Part shown: one piece after another, positions 1 to 4,732 of the stretch
Numbering within the stretch: position 1 is the first letter of the stretch
How the letters are laid out: every line of letters begins with the position of its first letter
Source of the DNA: an uncultured bacterium
Lineage (GTDB): Bacteria > Hydrogenedentota > Hydrogenedentia > Hydrogenedentales > JAEUWI01
Length of the DNA: 7,332 nt
Assembly (NCBI GenBank): GCA_937895305.1
Contig: CALAXS010000428.1
Span: 1-7,332, forward strand
Direction of reading: 5' to 3'
Made by a program: the position numbers and the translations under genes
Notes under the pieces: model-generated
What the model saw: the letters and a program-made list of their open reading frames with translations, nothing else
Databases searched by the model: none
What the model was told of the DNA's origin: nothing

Positions 1-47
1 GGTCTGTTTTTAAAACTGGGGATTACTGAGGACACAACGCCACACCA

Positions 48-76
48 TTCCATTTTCCGCGCATACCCGCTATAAT
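48..76 (+). promoter_or_regulatory. Probable sigma70-type promoter of the oxidoreductase operon
   Basis: A perfect -10 hexamer TATAAT lies at 71-76. With a 17-base spacer the -35 position (48-53) reads TTCCAT, which matches the TTGACA consensus at only three positions. The element is 63 bases upstream of the first start codon and on the same strand. The -10 is seen directly; the -35 and promoter activity are inferred. No operator palindrome was seen around it. Positions 1-47 contain nothing else recognisable. Confidence 0.5.
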
Positions 77-138
77 TTCACCAACTGTATTTCACGAGCG
101 CATGGGGGAGACCCCGCGCATTTCACAGGAGAGCAATC

Positions 139-1146
139 ATGAACCTAGCCATAGTCGGCTGTAGCGGTATGGGCCGCGTTCACGCAGAGATGGCCGCCAA
201 CTGCGGCGTTAACATCGTCGTCTGCGCAGACAAATCCAAAGAAGCCGCCACCGCCCTCGCTGCGACCTGCGGTGCAGATGTATCCACCAACGCCAAGCGC
301 GCCCTGGCACGCAAAGATGTGGACACCGTGCTCATTGCCACGCCCACACCCTTTCACCTCGACTACATCAAGGCCGCAGCTAAAGCAGGAAAAAACATCT
401 TCTGCGAAAAGCCCTTCTGCCGCACTGTAGCCGAATGCAAAGAAGCCATCGCCGTAGCCAAGGCCGCCAAGGTCAAGCTCTTCGTCGGTCACGTGGTCCG
501 CTACTTCCAGGAATTTGAGGCCATTCGCGAGCAGGTCCAGGCAGGTAAAATCGGCGAACCCGGTTTCTGCAAAATCTATCGCGGTGGTATCTTCCCCGGT
601 GGTCCCAAGAGCTGGTTCGCCAATTATAAAATGAGCGGTGGTGTTACGCTCGACTGCATGATTCATGACCTTGACTGGATTCGCTACGTTTTCGGCGAAC
701 CCCAACGCATCTACTGCCAGGCCCTCATGCGCACCAAGCCCGCACCCATGGACTACTCTCAGGTCACCATGCGCATGAAAAGCGGACTCATCGCTACGGT
801 CATCGGTACCTGGGCACACCCCCAGGGCTTTCGCGTAAAAGCCGAAGTCTGTGGCGACGGCGGTATGCTCCAGTTCGACTCCGCTGAAGCACCCCTCAAT
901 TCCATGGTGCGCGACACGGGCAACGGTCCCAGTATGATTGTCCCCGGCAGTCCCGTCGACAAAAGCCCCTACCAATACGAGTGGGAAGATTTTATCGCCT
1001 GGGTCGAAACCGGACGCAAACCTAAAGTCACCGCCATGGACGGCCTCAAAGCCGTCAAGATGGCCGAAGCCGCATTAGAATCCGCAGCAACCGGAAAACC
1101 CATACGCCTTTTAGGCGAAGCAATAAGGAGAATAGACAATGACTAA
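139..1146 (+). CDS. Gfo/Idh/MocA family NAD(P)-dependent oxidoreductase
   Basis: This is a 335-residue cytoplasmic oxidoreductase of the Gfo/Idh/MocA family, whose members oxidise or reduce a hydroxyl/keto group on sugars, inositols and related compounds using NAD(P). The N-terminal Rossmann fold starts with AIVGCSGMGRVHAE (residues 4-17), the glycine-rich dinucleotide loop. The family EKP motif is at residues 90-92, with Lys91 the expected catalytic lysine. The C-terminal alpha/beta domain carries GGVTLDCMIHDLDWIRY (167-183), where Asp172 and His176 occupy the positions of the catalytic Asp/His pair known from inositol dehydrogenase. The length is normal for the family. The ATG is supported by an AGGAGA ribosome-binding site at 127-132. 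The protein is rich in cysteine (11 residues), which would fit an anaerobic host. The gene overlaps the next one by 8 bases, so the two are co-translated and probably act together. The substrate cannot be deduced from sequence. Confidence 0.95.
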   Translation: MNLAIVGCSGMGRVHAEMAANCGVNIVVCADKSKEAATALAATCGADVSTNAKRALARKDVDTVLIATPTPFHLDYIKAAAKAGKNIFCEKPFCRTVAECKEAIAVAKAAKVKLFVGHVVRYFQEFEAIREQVQAGKIGEPGFCKIYRGGIFPGGPKSWFANYKMSGGVTLDCMIHDLDWIRYVFGEPQRIYCQALMRTKPAPMDYSQVTMRMKSGLIATVIGTWAHPQGFRVKAEVCGDGGMLQFDSAEAPLNSMVRDTGNGPSMIVPGSPVDKSPYQYEWEDFIAWVETGRKPKVTAMDGLKAVKMAEAALESAATGKPIRLLGEAIRRIDND

Positions 1147-2122
1147 AATTGGCATCATGAGCTTCGCACACATGCACGCCTACAGCTACGCGGCCTGTCT
1201 CAATGCGCTGCCCAACGCAGAACTCACCGCAGTCTGGGACGACGTGCCCAAGCGCGGTAAAGCCGCAGCCAAAGATTTCGGCACCACCTTCGTCAAAGAC
1301 GTGAACAAGTTCATCGACCTCGACCTCGATGGCGTTATCATCTGTTCTGAAAATAACAAACACCGCGCTATGGTCGACCTCGCTGCATCCGCAGGCAAAT
1401 GGATCCTCTGCGAAAAACCCCTCGCCCCCAACGTGGCCGACAACAAAGCCATCATCAAAGTCTGCAAGGACAACGGTGTAGGCCTCGGCACCGCGTTCCC
1501 CTGTCGTTACGTCCCCACCCTCATCGAAGCACGTCGCCAGATTCAAAACGGTGACTTCGGTGACATCCTCGCAGCGTCCTGCACCAACCACGGGCAATTC
1601 CCCGGCGGCTGGTTCGCGCAAGAAGAATTCTCCGGCGGGGGTGCCACCATGGACCACACCGTGCACGTCGTCGATGTGCTCCGCTGGATTCTCGAAAAAG
1701 AATTTACCCAGGTCTACTGTGAAGGCGACAACCTCTTCCACAAAAAAGAGATCAAGACCGACGACCTCGGCTCGCTCAACATGGAAATGGAAGGCGGCAT
1801 ACAAATTTCCCACCTCGCCAGTTGGTCCCGGCCCAAGAGCTTCGCCACCTGGGGCGATGTCACAATCGAATTTATCGGCACCAAAGGGGTGCTGAATGTC
1901 GATGCCTTCAACCAGAAAATTAACGTCTACGACGACAAAAACATGCGCTACGAATGGGCACCCTGGGGTGCTAACGCCGACATGGGCCTCGTCGCTGATT
2001 TCGTTGAATCCGTGGAAGACCAACGTCAGCCCTCCGTCACTGGCGAAGACGGACTGCGCGCCACGCAAGTCTCCGTCGCGGCCTGTAAATCGCTGAAAAA
2101 TCACAAAGTAGCGATGGTCTAA
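1139..2122 (+). CDS. Second Gfo/Idh/MocA family oxidoreductase, with atypical dinucleotide loop
   Basis: This 327-residue paralogue belongs to the same family as the upstream gene. EKP is at residues 92-94 (Lys93 the expected catalytic lysine) and GGGATMDHTVHVVDVLRW at 167-184 gives the Asp172/His176 pair. The N-terminus reads KIGIMSFAHMHAYSYAA (3-19). It has the beta strand expected of a Rossmann fold, but the usual GxGxxG loop is missing and is replaced by Ser-Phe-Ala-His-Met-His. Such variants occur in the family, so cofactor binding may be altered rather than lost. The start overlaps the stop of the upstream gene (ATGACTAA, 1139-1146) and has its own AAGGAG site at 1125-1130. An intrinsic terminator follows at once, making this the last gene of a two-gene operon. 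It is likely a dehydrogenase acting on the same or a successive substrate as its neighbour. The specific reaction is unknown. Confidence 0.93.
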   Translation: MTKIGIMSFAHMHAYSYAACLNALPNAELTAVWDDVPKRGKAAAKDFGTTFVKDVNKFIDLDLDGVIICSENNKHRAMVDLAASAGKWILCEKPLAPNVADNKAIIKVCKDNGVGLGTAFPCRYVPTLIEARRQIQNGDFGDILAASCTNHGQFPGGWFAQEEFSGGGATMDHTVHVVDVLRWILEKEFTQVYCEGDNLFHKKEIKTDDLGSLNMEMEGGIQISHLASWSRPKSFATWGDVTIEFIGTKGVLNVDAFNQKINVYDDKNMRYEWAPWGANADMGLVADFVESVEDQRQPSVTGEDGLRATQVSVAACKSLKNHKVAMV

Positions 2123-2148
2123 AGTTAAAAATCATTTTCAAGTCTATT

Positions 2149-2182
2149 AAGCACTGGTCCTATACGGCCCAGTGCTTTTTTT
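2149..2182 (+). terminator. Rho-independent terminator after the oxidoreductase pair
   Basis: AAGCACTGG (2149-2157) pairs perfectly with CCAGTGCTT (2169-2177) around an 11-base loop. The stem runs directly into a seven-T tract (2176-2182). It lies 27 bases after the stop codon of the second oxidoreductase. This separates the operon from the downstream membrane-protein gene. Confidence 0.93.
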
Positions 2183-2249
2183 CTATCCCACAAAAATAGA
2201 AACGAGTCGCCGAATAAAACAGTGGAACCTTTGGCGATGTTTTGCCATT

Positions 2250-2268
2250 AGAGGAGGGGAGGAGAAGA
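2250..2268 (+). promoter_or_regulatory. Extended purine-rich ribosome-binding tract
   Basis: Nineteen consecutive purines, including GAGGAGGGGAGGAGAAG (2251-2267), end one base before the ATG at 2270. Two or three overlapping Shine-Dalgarno registers are possible (GAGGAG 2251-2256, GGGGAGGAG 2257-2265). It fixes the start of the downstream gene and predicts strong translation initiation, although the registers nearest the ATG leave a short spacer. Confidence 0.7.
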
Positions 2269-2269
2269 C

Positions 2270-2890
2270 ATGAACAACAGCAAAACCATCCCTTCCCGGT
2301 TCTTTGGCTATGCAGTTCTGCTGAACACCCTTGAGATCCTCGGGAGCATGCTTTCTCTCATGCCTGCTGCGATGATCCTATGGGTCCTTTACACTACCGA
2401 CCGTACATTCGGACGACACTATACGGTGCAATCCTATTCCTTTCTTATGATCGGCCTGGTTTTTTGGGTGTGCTTTGGGGTTCTGATTTACCGCATACTA
2501 CGACGATTGGAAAATAAAGATAGCGACCACGTTTTAGAGCGCGAAAGAAACAGGCTTCTCGACACCCGGCAAGATTGGTCATTCCTATGGAATAAGGCGT
2601 ATCTCCTTATTTTGGTCGTCACGATTATTATTCTCGCCATAGCAGCACAACGCCTGATAGGCGATGCCCGAAGAGGGTTTTTAGTAAGCGTATTTACGTT
2701 CAACACAACCGCGCTACTCTATGTCCCCGCCTCTATAAAGCTGACCTTTAATGCACTGCATTCAATACAGCAATCCCACCCAGAGCGGCTGGAATCGGTG
2801 TTGACCAAGCAACGTAAAACTAATTTTGGCTACCTTGCTGTAGCGTTGGTTGCTGCGCTACTGGTTGTGGTCTCGAAACTGGTCTGGTGA
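2270..2890 (+). CDS. Hypothetical polytopic membrane protein
   Basis: I do not recognise this 206-residue protein. Four or five hydrophobic segments are visible: about 22-41 (with a weakly polar lead-in from 12), 57-76, 109-127, 136-155 (less certain) and 186-205 at the extreme C-terminus. A charged stretch at 77-105, rich in Arg, Glu and Asp, would form a cytoplasmic loop between the second and third helices. A second basic/amphipathic stretch (158-184) precedes the last helix. There is no signal peptide cleavage site, no cysteine cluster and no catalytic motif. The start is fixed by the strong purine-rich site upstream. The gene stands alone between a terminator and a repeat element. GC is low in places (23 of 60 bases at 2581-2640) compared with the flanking operons, and codon use is less C-ending, which could reflect membrane composition or a separate origin. 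It might be a small inner-membrane protein of unknown role. Confidence 0.75.
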   Translation: MNNSKTIPSRFFGYAVLLNTLEILGSMLSLMPAAMILWVLYTTDRTFGRHYTVQSYSFLMIGLVFWVCFGVLIYRILRRLENKDSDHVLERERNRLLDTRQDWSFLWNKAYLLILVVTIIILAIAAQRLIGDARRGFLVSVFTFNTTALLYVPASIKLTFNALHSIQQSHPERLESVLTKQRKTNFGYLAVALVAALLVVVSKLVW

Positions 2891-2929
2891 TTTCATGTGC
2901 GCTTTCTGTAGCACGCACACCGTCATCTC

Positions 2930-2959
2930 TGTAAGTGTTCACTAATTCATTGACAAAAT
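2930..2959 (+). repeat. Left 30-base arm of the inverted repeat
   Basis: This stretch begins TGTAAGTGTTCACTAATTCA and ends in GACAAAAT. Its reverse complement recurs at 3213-3242 with a single mismatch (an A in this arm's complement against G at 3221). A match this long and this good is far beyond chance in a 7-kb window. Confidence 0.93.
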
Positions 2960-3021
2960 CGATGCAACTTAATACCTCTCCAATTGTTGTTACCGAAAAA
3001 CGGGGAATATAAAATGTATCT

Positions 3022-3043
3022 TCCCCGCGAACGAAGGCGGGGA
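3022..3043 (+). repeat. GC-rich hairpin, diverged ATTCCC-type unit
   Basis: TCCCCGC (3022-3028) pairs with GCGGGGA (3037-3043) around an 8-base loop, GAACGAAG. It resembles the hairpins at 3144-3161 and 3243-3262 but has a longer loop and an extra C/G in each arm, so it looks like a diverged copy. Confidence 0.7.
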
Positions 3044-3143
3044 TCTCCGTGTCACCACTACAGACTAACCAGTCAAAGCGGTGGACTACCAATCAATTAC
3101 GACTACCTTTCCAAATTCAGGGTTTGTAGCTACCAATCGGGGA

Positions 3144-3161
3144 TTCCCGCCTTCGCGGGAA
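3144..3161 (+). repeat. REP-like hairpin TTCCCGC-CTTC-GCGGGAA
   Basis: The stem is a perfect 7 base pairs (3144-3150 with 3155-3161) with a CTTC loop. It shares the core of the hairpin at 3243-3262, differing mainly in the loop and outermost pair. Confidence 0.8.
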
Positions 3162-3212
3162 ATATATATAAACATCGTCTCCATGTAGACGGTGATCTGG
3201 GCTCTGGAAATA

Positions 3213-3242
3213 ATTTTGTCAGTGAATTAGTGAACACTTACA
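3213..3242 (-). repeat. Right 30-base arm of the inverted repeat
   Basis: This is the inverted partner of 2930-2959 (29 of 30 bases). It is immediately followed by an ATTCCC-N8-GGGAAT hairpin at 3243-3262 that the left arm lacks. Confidence 0.93.
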
Positions 3243-3262
3243 ATTCCCGCTTTCGCGGGAAT
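3243..3262 (+). repeat. dRS3-like hairpin ATTCCC-N8-GGGAAT
   Basis: ATTCCCGCTTTCGCGGGAAT forms a perfect 8-base-pair stem with a TTTC loop. The layout ATTCCC-N8-GGGAAT is the same as that of the dRS3 dispersed repeats known in Neisseria, and similar units occur in many unrelated bacterial genomes. The likeness is in form only and does not imply a Neisseria origin. Confidence 0.85.
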
Positions 3263-3322
3263 GACGATGTGCGCTGTACATGTAGGTATTGTTCCGCTCC
3301 CCCTCCCCCTTAAAAATTTCCC

Positions 3323-3354
3323 TTGACAGATTTCGCCAACTGTGTCAGTATATC
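3323..3354 (+). promoter_or_regulatory. Promoter of the GntR-ABC transporter operon
   Basis: A perfect -35 hexamer TTGACA lies at 3323-3328. The -10 is weaker: CAGTAT at 3346-3351 fits a 17-base spacer with three consensus matches, while TATATC at 3349-3354 has four matches but a long 20-base spacer. Either choice lies inside the palindromic operator at 3339-3362. The position, 44-50 bases before the regulator's start codon, fits a short leader. Confidence 0.7.
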
Positions 3355-3362
3355 GACACAGT
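3339..3362. promoter_or_regulatory. Palindromic operator, probably bound by the adjacent GntR regulator
   Basis: ACTGTGTC (3339-3346) and GACACAGT (3355-3362) are perfect inverted repeats separated by 8 bases. The palindrome covers the -10 region of the promoter, so a bound dimer would block RNA polymerase. YtrA-type GntR proteins are known to bind palindromes in front of their own ABC transporter operons and repress them, so autoregulation is the natural reading. The palindrome is seen directly; the identity of the binding protein is inferred from position. Confidence 0.8.
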
Positions 3363-3397
3363 GATTCGGTCGACTAATCTGAACAAGGCGAAATACC

Positions 3398-3808
3398 ATG
3401 CTTCATCTAACCATTTCCCAGGGCGACGGCTTACCCATGTACGCCCAGCTCATCCAGCAGATCAAGGCGCTCATCGCCTCGGGTCGGCTGAGTGCTGACG
3501 AGGAACTGCCGTCGGTGCGTCAACTGGCGAACCAGCTTGTCCTCAATCCCAACACCATCGTCCGCGCCTATCGCGAGCTGGAATCCGACGGCCTCATCTA
3601 TAAGAAGCGGGGTGCGGGCACCTTTGTCTCGTCCAATGCTACGCCCTATACCGACGAAGTCTGTCGCCGCATGCTCGGCGAGCGCATGGACCCCCTCATC
3701 GTGGAAGCCCTCAATCTGGGCTACACCCTGAAGCAAATCACCGAACTCCTCAGCGAACGCTGGACCGCATTTCAGTCCAACACTGCAACCGAAGAACAAG
3801 GAAATTAA
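3398..3808 (+). CDS. YtrA-subfamily GntR transcriptional regulator
   Basis: This is a 136-residue DNA-binding repressor. Residues 12-78 form the GntR winged helix-turn-helix: LPMYAQLIQQIKALIASGRL at the start, LPSVRQLANQL with NPNTIVRAYREL as the two recognition-fold helices (37-61), and the wing GLIYKKRGAGTFV (65-77). The remaining 59 residues are a short helical tail, which is the hallmark of the YtrA subfamily, as opposed to the large effector domains of FadR, HutC or MocR types. Such proteins usually control a neighbouring ABC transporter, as here. The ATG at 3398 has an AAGGCG site at 3385-3390. Met14 is a possible inner start, but it would remove part of the first helix. The gene ends 2 bases before the ATPase gene, so the two are translationally coupled. 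The palindrome at 3339-3362 is its likely target. The inducing ligand is unknown. Confidence 0.93.
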   Translation: MLHLTISQGDGLPMYAQLIQQIKALIASGRLSADEELPSVRQLANQLVLNPNTIVRAYRELESDGLIYKKRGAGTFVSSNATPYTDEVCRRMLGERMDPLIVEALNLGYTLKQITELLSERWTAFQSNTATEEQGN

Positions 3809-3810
3809 TC

Positions 3811-4707
3811 ATGGATTCAGTAATAAGAATAAATAACCTTTCCCACAGCTATGGGAAAAAGATTGCGCTCCACGACGTGAGCTTCGACATTCCCAAAGGC
3901 CGTGTTTTCGGACTTGTGGGCGAAAACGGCGCAGGGAAGACGACGCTCATCAAACACATGCTCGGCTCCCTCAGCCCTGACTCAGGGAGCATCACCCTCT
4001 TCGGCGCGGAGCCGACGAAGGATCCAACCCATGTGCTGGGGCGCATCGGGTATCTCTCTGAAGACCGCGACCTCCCCCTCTGGATGCGGGTTTCCGAACT
4101 CATGAACTATACCCGCGCCTTTTATCCCGGCTGGGACGAATCTTATGCGCAGAAACTGCTGCAACAATTCCGGCTTTCACCCGGCGCGAAAATCAGGACA
4201 CTCTCCCGTGGTGAAAAGGCCCGGGCAGGACTACTCATGGCCCTCGCCCACAAGCCGGAACTTTTGCTCCTCGACGAACCCTCCTCGGGTCTGGACGCAG
4301 TGTCACGCAGTGAAATCCTGGGCGTGGTCGTACGCTCTGTCACCGAAGAAGGCCGCACGGTGGTCTTCTCGTCCCACCTGCTCGACGAAGTGGAGCGGGT
4401 CGTTGACGACGTGGCCATGATTCGCAACGGCAAGCTGGAACTGCTCATGTCCATGGAAGACCTTCGCGCCCATCACCAGCGTCGCATCGTGGAACTGCCC
4501 GAGGGGGTAGACGAATTTCCCGCCCTCGACTACGTGATTCATGCCCAGGGCGAGGGCCGCGAATGGGCCGTCATCAGCCATGGTGAAGCCAACGCGACGC
4601 GCCACGCCCTCGAAGATCTGGGTGCGCGTATCCTCGACGAATCCGTGCCCTCACTTAACACCGTATTCATCGCCCGTGTCAACGGCGAACAACGCGTTAC
4701 ACACTAG
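3811..4707 (+). CDS. ABC transporter ATP-binding protein (ABC-2/YtrB-like)
   Basis: This 298-residue protein is the nucleotide-binding subunit of an ABC transporter on the cytoplasmic face of the membrane. It shows Walker A GENGAGKTT (37-45), the signature LSRGEKARAG (131-140), Walker B LLLLDEP (151-157), D-loop SSGLD (158-162) and switch histidine 189 in VVFSSHLLDEVERV (184-197). The signature has Arg in place of the classical second Gly, as is common in ABC-2 drug and lipid exporter ATPases. The Q-loop region reads GYLSEDRDLPLW (80-91), with no Gln at the usual place, also a subfamily trait. A C-terminal extension of about 85 residues follows the core. An AAGGAA site (3798-3803) lies inside the end of the regulator gene. 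The membrane partner is almost certainly the large protein starting at 4733. An exporter role is inferred; the cargo is unknown. Confidence 0.95.
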   Translation: MDSVIRINNLSHSYGKKIALHDVSFDIPKGRVFGLVGENGAGKTTLIKHMLGSLSPDSGSITLFGAEPTKDPTHVLGRIGYLSEDRDLPLWMRVSELMNYTRAFYPGWDESYAQKLLQQFRLSPGAKIRTLSRGEKARAGLLMALAHKPELLLLDEPSSGLDAVSRSEILGVVVRSVTEEGRTVVFSSHLLDEVERVVDDVAMIRNGKLELLMSMEDLRAHHQRRIVELPEGVDEFPALDYVIHAQGEGREWAVISHGEANATRHALEDLGARILDESVPSLNTVFIARVNGEQRVTH

Positions 4708-4732
4708 CGAATGAATCAGGGAGTACAGACCC

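Larger units (their letters stand above)
2907..3280. repeat. Composite inverted-repeat element (MITE-like), no coding function
   Basis: This is a 374-base interval bounded by imperfect terminal inverted repeats. The left end at 2907-2926 matches the reverse complement of 3261-3280 at 16 of 20 positions. Inside these are 30-base arms at 2930-2959 and 3213-3242 that match at 29 of 30 positions in inverted orientation. Three short GC-rich hairpins sit at 3022-3043, 3144-3161 and 3243-3262. The right arm carries an 18-base hairpin segment where the left arm has only 3 bases (2927-2929), so one arm has gained or lost a hairpin. The interior outside the arms and hairpins is only weakly symmetrical. 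No transposase is present, so it is either a non-autonomous mobile element or two abutting inverted copies of a dispersed repeat. It also fills most of the gene-free stretch 2891-3397. Confidence 0.75.

Noticed and set aside
145..975. 276-codon open frame on the - strand
   Set aside because: It is an antisense shadow of the first oxidoreductase, with low-complexity Gly/Ala/Val/Asp composition and no motif.
1055..2104. Long 349-codon open frame on the - strand
   Set aside because: It is the antisense shadow of the second oxidoreductase, produced by strong C-ending codon bias. The sense frame has family motifs and a good start site; this one has none.
2180..2202. TTTCTAT / ATAGAAA inverted repeat after the terminator
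   Set aside because: It is only seven AT-rich base pairs with a 9-base loop and overlaps the terminator's T tract. It is too weak to call an operator.
2820..3092. 90-codon open frame on the - strand, from the repeat into the 206-residue gene
   Set aside because: It reads antisense through the end of a better-supported gene and through the repeat arm, and has no recognisable protein features.
2907..3280. Possible CRISPR array
   Set aside because: The repeats are inverted, not direct, and there is no regular spacing or set of unique spacers.
3294..3312. Pyrimidine-rich tract (CCGCTCCCCCTCCCCCTT) before the GntR promoter
   Set aside because: It is short low-complexity sequence with no partner repeat or recognisable regulatory motif.
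2984..3313. 109-codon open frame on the + strand in the intergenic repeat
   Set aside because: It lies almost wholly inside the inverted-repeat element. Its product contains SGIPAFAGNI and NSRFRGNDDV, the typical translations of ATTCCC-type hairpin repeats. It has no ribosome-binding site and no domain.
74..3342. Shared 14-mer ATTTC(A/G)CCAACTGT at 74-87-like and 3330-3343-like positions in the two promoter regions
   Set aside because: A 14-base match with one mismatch is expected several times by chance in a window of this size. It also sits at different places relative to the two promoters.
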